A DNA stretch of 64,000 nucleotides from Megalonaias nervosa (taxonomy: Eukaryota > Mollusca > Bivalvia > Unionida > Unionidae). The DNA lies in contig JAECUM010009416.1 in the NCBI GenBank assembly GCA_016617855.1, positions 1-64,000 on the forward strand. The letters run 5' to 3'. The notes under the pieces are model-generated. The model searched no databases. It was given only the letters and a program-made list of their open reading frames with translations, and had not been told where the DNA came from. Both the position numbers and the translations under genes were made by a program. Below, in pieces: positions 21,549 to 34,283 of the stretch (within the stretch, counting starts at the first letter, position 1; the number at the start of each line of letters is the position of its first letter).

Positions 21549-22758
21549 CTAGGTTAGACTTTTCGCGGCGACAGTCTGTATGATTATTTCTCTGGAGGAT
21601 GTACAGGAGTGATTTTTTTTGTTAGGTTTGGAGCTTCTTTGAGGACACGGAGCAGTATCTTCTGCATCCATGCTCTCAATGTCCCCAAACCTGTTATAGA
21701 GTTTGATGGGATCATCTGACCCCTTTTGCTGCCTATTTCCGTGAGATCTATTTTTACTCTTTGGTGACTTCGGTGGTGGGATGTTATTAAAAGTTGTTCG
21801 GGTAGATGCCGTGGTTTTGTGTGCTTGGTAATGGGGGGTGTTAGAGCTTGATGTTGACTCGGGTGGATCTGTCTGTGTTTGAGCGTCCTTGGTTGCCTTG
21901 GGATTGGTCTTCACTACAGTGGAGAAGGATGGGCCAGGAAGAGATGTTTTTGCCTGTACAAGCTTTCTGGCCTCTGGATAGGGAATGTTGGATGTGTATT
22001 TAACCCTCTGTATTTCCTTTTCCTGTTTCCAGGTATCACAATCCTTGGACTTGGCGTGGTGCTCCTTTCCACAGTTGACACAATGCGGAGTTGCTCTACA
22101 CTCAGCTTCCTGATGAGAATGGTCTCCGCATCGGCCACATTTTTGGCTTTTTGAGCAGCGGTCTTCATGATGGCCATATCTTTGACATTTATAGCATCTA
22201 AGTGGGTTTGGAATATAAATATATACATCAACCTTCACTTGTAAAAAGTCAACTTTGACCACTCTGGGTACTATTGGTTTATTGAAGATGAGTATAATGG
22301 TGTTGGTGTCCTGCAGGTTGTTGTTACGTTTGATACGTATTCTACGAACTGCAGTGACACCTTCATTTTTCATCCCTTCAATGATATCTGTGTCGCTGAC
22401 TTCAGCCAAGTCTCGACAACGAATCACGCCTTTGGATGTATTGAATGTTGTGTGAGCAAACGATGAGACTGGAATATCGAAGAATGTTTTTATTTTCTTG
22501 ATGTTTTGCACTTGACTACGTCGTTCACATTCCACAAGCAGGCATCCCGTTTTCAGCTTTTTGACGCTTTTTGGTGTACCGATCATTCCCGATATTGTTT
22601 TTTCAATTATAAAGGGAGAGAGTGCACTAATCGGTTTTGTGGCATCATTTGATTGTATAACCATGAAGCGTGGGAATGACTCCACACCGCATGGTTCTTC
22701 CTCCGAGTCAGATATTGGTTTCGACCTTTTGTTTTGATTTTTTTTTTGAATTTTCCAT
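21549..22758 (-). CDS. ORF1 of copy A, RNA-binding zinc-knuckle protein
   Basis: A roughly 400-aa frame has an N-terminal charged region (SDSEEEPCGVESFPRFMVIQ), a central basic/RRM-like part and three zinc knuckles: CYKCQRYGHHEDRC, CGRCGDHSHQEAEC and a variant CVNCGKEHHAKSKDC. A Ser/Thr/Pro-rich tail follows. I-superfamily ORF1 proteins of this kind bind the element RNA. The likely start equivalent to copy C is the ATG at 22756-22758, but a T10 run (T9 in copy C) puts that ATG out of frame, and the frame stays open upstream to 22823. This may be a homopolymer sequencing error. Confidence 0.7.
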
Positions 22759-23124
22759 TTTTGTTTTTGAAAGACTTCAACACCCGTGCTCCCCACCCAC
22801 CATGGAGCCCAACAAAAGGACACTTTTCAAGTGCCAAGGATACACAGATGTTATACACAGTCGGTAAAATTACCTCCTGATTGACCCGTTAAGCCATCGC
22901 CTTCTAGGAAGTCTTCTAAGACATAGGAAAGGGAAAGGTAAAGGGATAGAATGTATGGGCAACGGTGGTATCAAGAGAGATACAAGAAGAAAGATAAAGG
23001 AAGTAAGCGAGTAAATAAAGACCTCCTAGGGCTCGGCGTGACCAGCCGATTTGTCGAGACCGGACTCATCCCGACCACCCGTCTAGGAGAAGTAGAGGCC
23101 AAAGTAGTGTGCATAACGAATTGA

Positions 23125-23367
23125 AGGCAGTGATCAGTATAGATATAAATCCTCAAAATGTTAAGATTTCTCCTACTTTTTCAACTACATTTCTTATGAC
23201 CAACAAATCGTCAAACCAACAGAAAAAGTTCACAAAGGCGAATAAAACACAAGAACTAATAAGCCTATGCCCATTTTTCAGCCACCAAAAGAAACACGCA
23301 AAGATGATGCTATCAACAATCGAATCAATATCAATTAACCTGTGTGTATATATATATATATATATAT

Positions 23368-23441
<74 letters not shown>

Positions 23442-25620
23442 AAATACACCACTATTTCCATGGACAAAAATACCGATCTAATAATGCTCCACTGTCATCA
23501 ACATCTACAATTATACCTATCCAACAGCAAAAACCAGAAAGCAGAAGTACACCAAAATCAAGAAAGAAGTATAAAATAATCACAGCCCAAGCATACCAAA
23601 GCAACAACTTCCTAAGTAAACCAATCTAATAACAAAACCCAAAACATTCACTGTCTAAAACAACAGAAACATGCACAGCAATAACCAAGAATAAAAATAG
23701 AGACGACCAAAACAAGAAAAGCAAACAAACCGTCAACTATGTCATCTAAATTGCATACAATTCCATGCCATTTTATCAAACAACAAAGCCTCCGAAGAAG
23801 CAACAAGAACAAACGCGAAACCAGCCCCAAAGCGGACAATTCCGATAAACCAAATACAAAGAACCATGATATAACCGGCTGAAACTAAAACAACAAATGC
23901 CAAAGATTTCACAAATCTTGTCACAATTGAAACACAAAAGAAACACAAATCTGATATATTACGGTAGAGGATATACCAAACAATAGTCACAACCTCAATA
24001 GAATCAGTATATAACAAAGTTTCCAAACTAACAACAGATACAAACAACTATTGCCAAAACATGCATTAGTCGAAATATTTTCCAGTTGCAGAAACGGCAT
24101 TGCCAGCATATATGGAAACCAGAAAAATGTTTCACCTACCACACAATTCCAACGAACACATTAGCGATCCCCACAATGTAGGAGAGTTACAAAACATATA
24201 GAATATAAATCTTGCGTCGGATATATCAATTGCAGAATGTCTTTTACACGTGCGACTCGGCAAACTCTGAGCAGAAACAAAACCAGTTCCCGATATATTT
24301 TTGTACTCGATCTATATCTTTTTAGAGACGCCTTAATTGCTGCTGGACCTGTAGGAAAAGCAATTCAGTACAATGTTCACGCAAATGCAGCCACAAAAGG
24401 TTTATCAGATGGAAAAAGAGGAACACATTCTCGTTCTATTGCGATCGAAAAATCAAGACGCAGACACCACAGCATTCCACCAAACATATTTTGTGCAAGG
24501 AAAACAGCATCTGAACCAATAGTCGTGGAAACCTCTACAACAAATTCGTGTGGCAAATGGAATGCGCTGGTGTACAAGAAATGCTGAAAACAATGTTGTG
24601 AATTTCAGCAAATGTCCAGACAAACGATTGTGAACAACATTTGCCAACCCGAAAGTACACTGAATAGCTCAACAACGAGTAGAAGTAGAAAGCATTATTG
24701 CGCAATTGCAGACGAAACACGTCGCGATACAAGAACTTATACATATCATGCTACAAAGTTTCCACCAAGTCGGTAGAAAGCTTTGGGCTAGAAAACAAGT
24801 AGGGAACATTATATCGTGTTGGAAACCAATGCCTTTTGTGCCTGCTCCACCATATGATTTGGATTCGACAATATGAAGGAACAATACAGTCAGCGCCGGT
24901 TAAAAATGAGGCAGAACATCCTGCATGGCCACCACTGGGCATCAACACTGTTGTGTACAGTCTAGGAAAGTATCCAGACAACCAATTGCTACAAATCCGA
25001 CGATGATATTCTACATTTGCAACAAAACCTCTGCCCCGTTGTCGTTTGTGGTGCCTGAACTTGGAAATCCATTTGGGGCTAGTGGAAATGGTAGCGGGGA
25101 AAGAGTTTCTGGCGTTGTAAAATTTTCGGCGCTGTTGTTTCTGAAAAAAAAATCGGTACATGTTTGTATTCGAAGGTGTACCAGTTTTAGATATATCCAA
25201 TAAATTTGTGGAACAAAACAACTGCAATCGAAACCCTCTGTGCAGGAAATATCATTGTACGAAATCATTAGTTTGGCGGTGGTATGGTTTTCTAACAATG
25301 GCCACCCCACATAAAACAAAACTAAAGTGGTTTAGAGCAATACCAAGACAAGATGGAAGAACGCTAAATGTATATAGGTATAAACAGTTATATCCAGTAT
25401 GCAATCGTACGATAGCAAAAGCAACACCGATAGGTGGGATTTGTACTATCGATATCTATGAGCCGTTTCTTCCAATTTATGGCACAACTTGTGTAGCAGA
25501 TCGACACAAGTATAAACGTCCATGTAGGCTTCCACAGCTAACTTGCGAAAGAGAGTGCTTGCTCTGTTTTCCTGCTCTGTCGATTTCTTGGTGCGTGCAC
25601 TGGAACCTTATATAATCCAT
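23125..25620. other. A/C-rich strand-biased block, unidentified
   Basis: From about 23130 to 24720 the plus strand is dominated by A and C, with very little G, unlike its surroundings. A (TA)n tract interrupts it. Several 60-150-codon frames overlap on both strands, none recognised, and CCAGACAA-type phrases recur about 360 bp apart (24614, 24972). It could be a degraded coding element, an organelle-derived insertion or diverged satellite DNA. Confidence 0.4.
23345..23438. repeat. (TA)n microsatellite
   Basis: An imperfect TA tract of about 94 bp, with GA and GT interruptions, inside the A/C-rich block. Confidence 0.9.
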
Positions 25621-28109
25621 TGAAACATAAATTCATCCGACTTAGATATAAGTCCACCCATTCAGCTGTCTATACATTGTTCCCACATATGGATCACACC
25701 TTAATATGGTATAAGCAGAAATGTATTTATCAATTTGTGCACATCCTAAATTGTTCATTAAAATGATGGGCATCGCAGAAAGATGCACGTTATCAAACAT
25801 AGTTTAGAAAGACCTGTAAAATAATCTATATGTCAAGTCTAAGCTAAATCTTAAAAACATCATAGTTTACAATGTAGATGTGTTTATATTTTGCCATGCA
25901 TTTACAAGCCAAAATTTATACGACATGCAAATTTAGACATTTGCATTCGCATTACCTGCGGACATGATGCATCTTTATATTTTATGTAAATTTACATTAA
26001 TGTGGAATCCGTACAAATCATAACATTTAAATACATATGTAAATATGCATACACATGTAGGTTACAAAAGTGATGCAAGAGAAAGGGAAATAATGTCAAG
26101 CGTGTTAATAAGTATAAATAAATATGTACGTACCCTGCTATTTACAAAGAGAAGCAATTTAGAAATCAATAGTCTCTATCCCCTAGTATTTCAGAATTAA
26201 TATATTTTCTTCATTACAAATAATCCAGGTTTATCTGGACAGAAGCCCTACAGATGACTGCTTGTAACAGACTGAATGCTTAATGGAAGTTTTTCATATT
26301 TATTTCCTTCAGTTACCACGAACATCAGGAAAACATGTTTCAAAACTGACTGTTGCAGAATTATTACAATAAATTAGAAATAACGTTTCTATTTTTCTCT
26401 ACATATACTGATATGACCAATTTCAACGTAAAACGTTAATAAGACTCACAATACCGTCATCTTGTGTCAAGGTTCTTGTTTGAACAGGAGCACTATTTGC
26501 AAGTGTGACGACGATACACAACTCAACCAAGATAAAATGCATTCCTTTGTGTTTGTCCATCGTCGTCTTCTCACTACTATTACTTCTACTACTCCTACTA
26601 CTACTACTACTACTACTGTTACTACTAGTCGATATAGTCTCCTCCTCGGTCTGTAGGTCTTCTCTGTTGTTAATTCTTCATTAAAACTTAAGTTCTTTTG
26701 TGTTAGTTGTGTGGTAAGTTATGACGATTGGTGTTCGGTGCAACAGCACATTTGGTAAATGTATGGGGTCTTTGGATTTGTGGAAACTTTGGAGACTAAA
26801 GAAAACGTTAAAGAATGGATGGGCGATCACATACTCTTATACGGACAAGAATGCTCAAGAAACAAATAGATGCACTAGTGCGTGTATACTAGTGCTACCG
26901 AGACCCTTCTCATGTTTTTATTTTTTTTTTATTTGTAACTCAAACTATGATTGTATCATTGCATATATATAGGTGTCCATGGTTTCAGTTTTAGTTTCTC
27001 CTTTAACCGACACAGTTGTTTCCTAAATGGATTTAGAATAGCATGCAATTAAGTAGAAATATATACTGTAGCCAGGTCCTATTTAAGCAAATTGCAGTAC
27101 ATAAAATTAATATTAAAATACTCATTCGCTTAATAAGTAGTTGTGAAAAAGAAATTTGCCCGCCAATGGAACAGTTAACCGAGGATTAGTCAGATGGTAA
27201 CACAAAACAGTTATTATTGATTTCAGTTCAAAATTGCTGGACATGCGCATGTATCTATGATTGTTTCCCATACTGGTTGTTTATCATATTTAGCCTTCAT
27301 CTTGTTTAGGATATTTGCATTGGCGAGCGATCACATATCTATCTCAATGATATAGGTGTTATACAAAGCAGCACGTGGAAGTAGTACAGTGCAGTCACAT
27401 GTTTCCGCGATTATAAACAATAAATTGTCTGATAAAATAAAATATGAAAATAAAATTATAATTCATAATGACCTAGCCTAAGAATTTGTTCTACCGTTAC
27501 GTGCGATTTGTCTAGTTTGGCGAGAAATGTTACCTTTTTCGAAGCATGACCAATGGTTAGGTAGCACGTCGCAGTTGTGGATTAGGTAACGGAAAAACCG
27601 CGAATTCACAGTTTGGAGTCCTCTGTCAATTATGTAATCAATTCCGCTGTTGACTTGTCATGATACACGATTAAAAATTGTTGTTCTAAATGTAACATTG
27701 ATTTAAGCGATAAACAGAGTAAAGATTGATCATTATTGTTTCCAAACTCTTTTTTACCCTTTCGAATCTCAATTTTCATGATACCTAACATTAGTACTTG
27801 TTAATATAATATAAAAATGTACTTAAATAAACCAAATGAGGAAACAAAAATACAAAAATCCAATGAAGTGAGGTTCTCGAAAATATAGTTAAAGCATATT
27901 CACTTACCTAAATATTTATAACTGTTAATAAACTGGTGGTTTATTCCGTCCTGCTCACGTCGCTTTAGCTGTAGAGTTTCTTAAATAGTATTCTTAGATT
28001 TGTTTAAGTGCCGATTACGCAATAAAAACGAAACGTGTGTTCTTTAACGCGGATAACTCAGTGTCGTCTCCAAGCAATGAGACAAATGGAGGTAATTTAA
28101 TGTTATGAG
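25621..28109. other. AT-rich spacer, no gene seen
   Basis: No open frame, splice-compatible homology or transposon end could be supported here. The only clear local feature is a short imperfect (CTA)n tract at about 26574-26620. Confidence 0.4.
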
Positions 28110-28400
28110 AGGTGTTTCAAAATTATTTTCGTATTCAGTGTTGTATTTAATTCTTTGTTTAGACCAACGGTACCTCCACAGTTGATTACCTAATCTGAAG
28201 AAAATAAATCAAGTTTCAACGATGCTTTCCGTCTAAACAGAGCATTAGTCCTTCATTGTGTAGTACCTATTGTAAACCCAAACCCTTCCGCTATGTTTCT
28301 TATTATGACCACCTTACTATAATACACAGCTAACAAGTGCAATACATTTTCAATACAAATTCTGATGCCTTTCAAACAGTTTACATTAGCAACTTGAATC
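28110..28400. repeat. Dispersed repeat R, copy 1
   Basis: It shares GATTACCTAAT..AAG..TCAAGTTTC and following sequence, including a TCCATTGT-type block, with 52780-53050 and 56380-56600. The copies are strongly diverged. Family unknown. Confidence 0.45.
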
Positions 28401-28430
28401 CAGATATATAGAAAAATTCCAGATCCTTTA

Positions 28431-28517
28431 GGGCACAGTCAGTGCTACTTCCGCTAAGGGTTGCGTAAATATACAATTAATTTTTATTAAGGGGAGCACC
28501 TTGCCCCTGCACAAAGT
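28431..28517 (-). mobile_element. tRNA-derived SINE, family 2, 3' part (split by copy B)
   Basis: Minus strand: this piece plus 34284-34450 rebuild one SINE that lines up with the intact copy at 58541-58795. The interruption is exactly non-LTR copy B with its 12-bp target duplication. Confidence 0.7.
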
Positions 28518-28812
28518 TGGTTGGTTGGTTAGTTGAATTTTTACGGCGCACCAGCACTATGAGGCTATTTAGCGCCATACAAAAGGTTATATCTTTCATC
28601 ATGTAAAAGTGGTAAAAGGTTTAGTATCGACCAGCGATACGAAACCAAACAGTTGAAGGTAAAAAGATAAAATGGTAACGGTTATAAATAAATAGTTTCC
28701 CGATCAACGGGGAGTACAAATGATGTATGACAACGAAAACAGATGAAAGGTAATTAAAATCTACCGACGGTATATATAGCACATAAAACTGTTCAAGGTG
28801 ATAGCATACAAG

Positions 28813-31800
28813 CTATAGCTTATGATAAATATTTACTTCCTTCAGGAAGTCTATAATATAAGAAACGCTAACTGTATCAAAGAGCTCCCTAATGTCATGC
28901 ACATTGTAATAATGATTACGCGTAGGTTGGAGGTCGAAACACTCCAACATAAAGTGCTTAACAGTGAATGGTTCATTGCAAGATATGCACTCTGGAGGGT
29001 CTTCTCCTTTTAGTATGTAGGAGTGGGTTAAATAAGTATGGCCGATGCGAATTCTTGCAACGACTACCTCCTCCCTACAGACGGCTCTGTAGGAAGGAGT
29101 CCATTCTCCTAGGGTTGGCTTGATGGTATGAAGTTTGTTATTCACGGCATCATTCCATGATGCCTGCCATTTCTGACGTAAACATTCTTTGATACTACGT
29201 ATAAAATCCGTATACGGTGTATTAAAATGAGATGGTTCTAGTGATAGAGCCATTTTAGCAGCGCGGTCTGCTTTGTCATTACCTTTAATTCCAATATGGC
29301 TGGGTAACCAACAGTATACTATATTGTGTGAGGTACTCAGCTCAGTATGTTTAAGGAGAACATTAGCTAATAATGGATTCTCCAGTTTTCTATTATGTAG
29401 TGACTGAAGTACTGATAGTGAATCGGAGAAGATGATGTTATTTAAAATACGCTTGCTTTCAATATATTGCAATGCAAGGTCTATTGCTCTGATTTCGGCT
29501 GAAAAAATTGATGTACCATTTGGCAAGCGGACTTTTGTTGTGTGTTTTCCACTAACGAAGGCTGCAGCAGCCTTTTCCTGATCTTTTGATCCATCAGTAT
29601 ATATTCTTGTATAATTTTGAAATTGGGCGATTAGTTCATGGTAACAGTTGTGGAAGATGGAAGGGTTTGTCTCCGATTTTTTTCCATCGTGTAATGTGAA
29701 AAGTACCTTTGGTTGTTGAAGTAGCCAGGGAGGTGTTTCGGAGACGGTCGTTTTCAGAATTTTTGAAAGATCAATTTTGGCACTGTCAAGGCATGGTAAT
29801 ATTCTAATGCCAAAGGTAGGTATGACGTTTGGTTTATTGTCATATAAGGTTTTATATTTGGGTTCAAAAACAGCCGAAAAAGCAGGGTTCAGAGGGTTTG
29901 AGCTTAGTTTGAGAGCATACTGTGCAGAAAGCATTTCTCTACGTTGTGGTAAAGGTGGTTCGTTCGCTTCAACGAGTAGGCTTTCACACGGGGATGTCTT
30001 AAATGCTCCCAAGGCAAGTCTTATTCCCTGATGATGAATTGGGTCTAGCATCTTCAAATAGGACTTCCTAGCTGAACCATAGACAACGCAACCATAGTCT
30101 AGTTTCGAGCGAATAAATGTTCTGTATAAACTGAGTATGACTTTCCTATCAGCACCCCAGTCGGTGTGCGCTATTACTTTAAGTAAGTCTAGAGACTTCA
30201 AGCATTTAGCTTTCAAATTCCTCAGGTGTGGAATAAAGGTCAGTTTTCTGTCGAAGATAATACCTAAGAATTTTGTTTCCTCAACAACTGGAATAGGTGT
30301 TCCGTCCAGCGTGAGTTTAGGTCCATCATGATGTCTTCGTAGCTGACAGAAATGCATACATACAGTTTTTGATTTCGAGAATTTGAAACCGTTAGTATTG
30401 GCCAAATTTTGAATCTTGTTGATATTTTGCTGTAATTGTCTTTCAATTGTATGCATGTGCTTGGATCGGTAACATATTAAAAAGTCATCAACATATAGAG
30501 AGCAATCCACACCTGGAGTCAGACACTTGGTGATGCTATTAATTTTTATGTTGAAAAGTGTCACCGATAAAATACTGCCCTGGGGCACACCCATCTCTTG
30601 ATCGTGCATATCAGAGAGGGTGGAGCCCACTCGTACCTTGAATTCCCTGTCTGAGAGGAAGTTTGATATGAACGAGGGCAGTCGGCCTTTTAGACCCAGA
30701 TCGTGCAGGTCATTTAGTATTCCGTACTTCCATGTTGTGTCATAGGCCTTTTCCAGATCAAAGAAAACCGCTACTAAGTGTTCCTTCTTGATAAAAGCGT
30801 CGCGAATAAATGTTTCCAGTCTAACCAGATGATCATTGGTACTACGACCATAACGAAAGCCACTTTGGAAAGGAGATATTAAATTGTTGGTTTCCAAATA
30901 CCATACAAGCCGAGAATTGATCATTCGTTCCATTGTTTTGCAAACGCAGCTAGTTAATGATATAGGTCTATAGTTGGTAGGATCTGCGCTATCTTTGCCT
31001 GGTTTGGGAATTGGTATTACTGTTGCTTCTTTCCAAATTTTTGGTACATTACCAGTAATCCATAAATCATTGAAGATTTCCAGAAGAACTGTTAAGGATG
31101 GTTCTGGAAGGTGTTTCAAAAACTGGTAATGTATATCGTCAGGCCCAGCAGATGTATCATGGGCCTTATTCAAAGATTCCATAAGCTCCGACAATGAAAA
31201 CGGTTGGTTATAGCTCTCTGAGTTATTCGATGTGAATTTCAACCGTGTTTTTTCTTTATGAGCTTTCAATCTTCGGAAAGCTTCTGAATAATTAGACGAT
31301 GAGGAATTTTTGGAGAAACAATCAGCAAGTACATTAGCTATTTCTTGTTTGGTATTGAAATTGTTATTATTTAGCTTCAGATGTCGGAATGAATTGTATT
31401 TTCCCTTTCCATTTATTTTGCGGATCGTGTCCCAAACTTTCTTTATTGAGGAACGAGAGTTTAAAGTTGAAACATATTTTTTCCATGATGCTCGTTTACT
31501 TTCTTTAATTATGCGGCGAGCTTTTGGCCCGAACAATACGGTACTGAGTTAAGTTTTCGGGCGTTGGACGATTATTAAATTTTTTCAGTGCTTCTCGGCG
31601 TTGTCTAATGGCTTCTTTACATTCTTTAGTGAACCACGGTTTTTGGGTTCTTTTACAATTCGGCGAGGACTTAGGAATGGATTCTTCTGCAATCTCAATT
31701 AAGACGGATGTAAATTGTCGAATAGGATCAATATCGTTTAGGACGGTATTCCTGTTAAGTCTAGCTGTACAAAGTGTTTCAAACTTGGCCCAGTCATCTT

Positions 31801-32493
31801 TCTTTAAATTCCACTGTGGAATCGTGTCATCAATTGTAACGTTGGTGTTCTTAAGAGAGATTGGAAAGTGATCACTGCCGTGAAGGTCATCAGCGACCTT
31901 CCAATTATAATCCAAAAGTAGTGAAGGAAAACAAATTGTCAAGTCGATACATGTGTATGTACCAGTTCCTGGGTGCAAGTACGTCGGAGATTTGGTATTA
32001 AATAGACACAAGTCGTGTCTAGTAATAAAATCTTCGACCCTTTTGCCCCTGTCGCTTATGTAATTTGATCCCCATAAAATATTATGGGCATTAAAATCAC
32101 CGAGTAAAACAAATGGTGCAGGAAGTTGTTGAACAAGCGTGTCTAATTCGTTTGGTAATAAGTTGGTGTTTGGTGGTATGTAAATAGAACAAAATGTAAT
32201 CACTCGATGTAGAGTGACACTCACAGCAATGGCTTGCAAATTTGTGTTTAAAGGGATGACGCTATGTGGGGCTCTATTGTTCACAGCAATAGAAAACCCT
32301 CCCGAGGCCCTGTCAACGTTCTGTAAGTAGGTGTTAAACAGGGAGTAGTTTTTAAGTGTGATGTTGTCCTATCTTTTAAAAAGGTTTCCTGAAGGCATAG
32401 TATTGCAGGATCATATTCGTTTAAAAGCAGGAGAATATCATTGTAATTGGCTTTAAGTCCTCGACAATTCCATTGTATGATCGTGTTCTTCAT
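28813..32493 (-). pseudogene. ORF2 polyprotein of copy B (endonuclease-RT-RNase H), two frameshifts
   Basis: The endonuclease (QWNCRGLKANYND, LLGDFNAHNILWGS, SDHFPIS) is followed by a 907-codon open frame at 28813-31536. That frame contains RT (NYRPISLTS, SGFRYGRSTNDH, FFDLEKAYDTTWK, MGVPQGSILSVTLFNI, YVDDFLICYRS) and RNase H with the acidic set TDGS, SAEIRAI, FSDSLSVL and NDKADRAAK, then a Cys/His tail (CISCNEPFTVKHFMLEC). About 1,220 residues are expected in total. One base is missing near 32369 and one extra T lies near 31523 (T4 against T3 in copy C). RNase H downstream of RT places it in the I superfamily (I/Nimb-like). Confidence 0.85.
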
Positions 32494-32561
32494 TATAAGT
32501 TTAGATTGGAGATTTTGGAGCTAGGTTAGACTTTTCGCGGAGAGAATCTATATGGTTATTT

Positions 32562-33722
32562 TTACGGAGGAAGTACGGGGATGATTTTTTTGTTAGGTCT
32601 GGAGCTACTTTGAGAACATGGAGCAGTATCTTCTGCATCCATGCTCTCAATGTCCCCAAACCTGTTATAGAGTTTGATGGGGTCTTCTGACCCCTTTTGC
32701 TGCCTATTTCCTTGTGATCTGTTTTTGTTCTTTGGTGATTTCTGTTGTTGAGTATTATTGAATGTTGTTTGGGTAGATGCCGTGGTTCTTTGTGCTTGGT
32801 AATGGGGGGTGTTAGTGCTTGATGTTGACTCGGGTGCATCTGTCTGCGTTTGAGCGTCCTTCGTTGCCTTGGGATTGTTCTTCACTACAGTGGAGAAGGA
32901 TGGGCCAGGAAGAGATATTTTTGCCTGTACAAGCTTTCTGGCCTCTGGATAGGGAATGCTGGATGTGTATTTAACCCTCTGTATTTCCTTCTCCTGTTTC
33001 CAGGTATCACAATCCTTGGAATTGGCGTGGTGCTGTTTTCCACAGTTGACACAATGCGGAGTGGCTCTACACTCAGATTCCTGGTGAGAGTGATCTCTGC
33101 ATCGGCCACATATTTGGCTTCTTGAGCAGCGGTCTTCATGATGACCATATTTCTGACACTTATAACATCGAAGTGGATTTGGTATGTACACATCAACCTT
33201 CACTTGCAGAAAGCCAACTTTGACCACTCTGGGTACTGTTGGCTTGTTGAAGGTGAGTATAATGGTGTTGGTGTCCTGCAGGTTGTTGTTACGTTTAATA
33301 CGTATTCTACGGACTGCAGTGACACCTTCGTTTTTCATCCCTTCAATGATATCCGTGTCGCTGACTCCAGCCAAGTCACGACAGCGAATCACGCCTTTGG
33401 ACGAATTGAGTGTTGTGTGGGCGAACGAGGTCACTGGAATATCGAAAAATGTTGTCATTTTCTTGAGATTTTCTGTTTGACCTCGTCGCTCACACTCGAC
33501 AAGTAGGCAGCCCGATTTTAACTTTTTTACACCTTTTGGTGTTCCAATCAGTCCCATAATTGTTTTCTCGATCACAAACGGAGAGAGTACATTAAGCGGT
33601 TTTGTGGCATCTTTAGACTGTATAACCATGAAGCGTGGAAATGAATCCACACCACATGGTTCGTCATCTGAGTCAGATAAAGTTTTGGTACGCTTGAGTT
33701 GATTTTGTTTGGAAATATCCAT
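32562..33722 (-). CDS. ORF1 of copy B, RNA-binding zinc-knuckle protein
   Basis: A 386-aa frame runs from the ATG at 33720-33722 (MDISKQNQLKRTKTL); the frame stays open upstream to 33860. It has an acidic patch SDSDDEPCG, a central fold with RCRDLAGVSDTDIIEGMK, three zinc knuckles (CYKCQKYGHHEDRC, CGRCRDHSHQESEC, CVNCGKQHHANSKDC) and a Gln/Ser/Thr/Lys-rich tail. It probably binds the element RNA in ribonucleoprotein particles. ORF1 and ORF2 are separated by about 70 nt. No stop interrupts it, but the C-terminal frame differs from copy A in the last 15 residues. Confidence 0.75.
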   Translation of the reverse strand: MDISKQNQLKRTKTLSDSDDEPCGVDSFPRFMVIQSKDATKPLNVLSPFVIEKTIMGLIGTPKGVKKLKSGCLLVECERRGQTENLKKMTTFFDIPVTSFAHTTLNSSKGVIRCRDLAGVSDTDIIEGMKNEGVTAVRRIRIKRNNNLQDTNTIILTFNKPTVPRVVKVGFLQVKVDVYIPNPLRCYKCQKYGHHEDRCSRSQICGRCRDHSHQESECRATPHCVNCGKQHHANSKDCDTWKQEKEIQRVKYTSSIPYPEARKLVQAKISLPGPSFSTVVKNNPKATKDAQTQTDAPESTSSTNTPHYQAQRTTASTQTTFNNTQQQKSPKNKNRSQGNRQQKGSEDPIKLYNRFGDIESMDAEDTAPCSQSSSRPNKKIIPVLPP

Positions 33723-34283
33723 GTTGGTGGATTTAAAATTCAGCACCCGTGCTCCCCGCCCACCAAGGAGCCCAACAAGGCTACACTTTTCAAGTGTCAG
33801 GGATACACAGATGTTATACTCAGTAGGTAAATTCACCTCCTGATTCATCCCATAAGACATACTCAGTCGGTAAAATTACCTCCCAATTGACCCGTTGAGC
33901 CACCGCCTTCTAGGAAGTCTTCGAAGACTTGAAAAAGGGAAAGTTAAAGGGATAGAATGTAGGGGCAACGGTGGTATCAAGAGAGATACAACGAGAAAGA
34001 TAAAGAAAGTGAGCGAGAAATAAAGACCTCCTAGGGCTCGGCGTGACCAGCCGATTTGTCGAGACCTGGCCCATCCCGACCACCCGTCTAGAAGAAGTAG
34101 AGGCCAAAGTAGTGTATTGCATCGGAAAGCCTCTGCTCAACTACCAGGATCCTTTCCTCCTCCGACACGGGTCGCAACCCACGGCAAACAGGTTGCCTCT
34201 ACTTAGTCGCCTCTTACGACACGTAGCGAGGCACGGCGGGCCAATTCTACAACCCCGGACCCGCAGGGGGGCCTGCACAAAGT

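Larger units (their letters stand above)
17546..23111 (-). mobile_element. Non-LTR retrotransposon copy A (I-superfamily type, EN-RT-RNase H)
   Basis: The copy is minus strand and about 5.6 kb. The target-site duplication CATAACGAATTGA is at 17533-17545 and 23112-23124. The 3' end carries ATTG-type simple repeats where copies B and C have GGTT repeats. The 5' end stops about 160 bp short of copies B and C, so it is slightly 5'-truncated. It holds a zinc-knuckle ORF1 and an ORF2 with several frameshifts and stops. Confidence 0.85.
28518..34271 (-). mobile_element. Non-LTR retrotransposon copy B, near full length
   Basis: The copy is minus strand and 5.75 kb. Target-site duplication CCTGCACAAAGT is at 28506-28517 and 34272-34283. 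The 3' end (left) is a GGTT simple repeat followed by a conserved 3' UTR. The 5' UTR (about 33860-34271) contains the GGGTCGCAACCCACGGCAAA segment shared with copy C. ORF1 is open and ORF2 has only two frameshifts, making it the least damaged copy. It landed inside a SINE. Confidence 0.9.

Noticed and set aside
23153..23467. Minus-strand frame of 104 codons through the TA tract
   Set aside because: It is alternating Tyr/Ile from a simple repeat and has no independent support.
24237..25615. Possible host gene from several 90-150-codon plus frames
   Set aside because: No domain, overlapping equally long minus frames and skewed composition; kept only as an unidentified block.
32850..33506. Plus-strand frames opposite ORF1 of copy B (and equivalents in A and C)
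   Set aside because: Shadow frames on the reverse strand of the zinc-knuckle gene.
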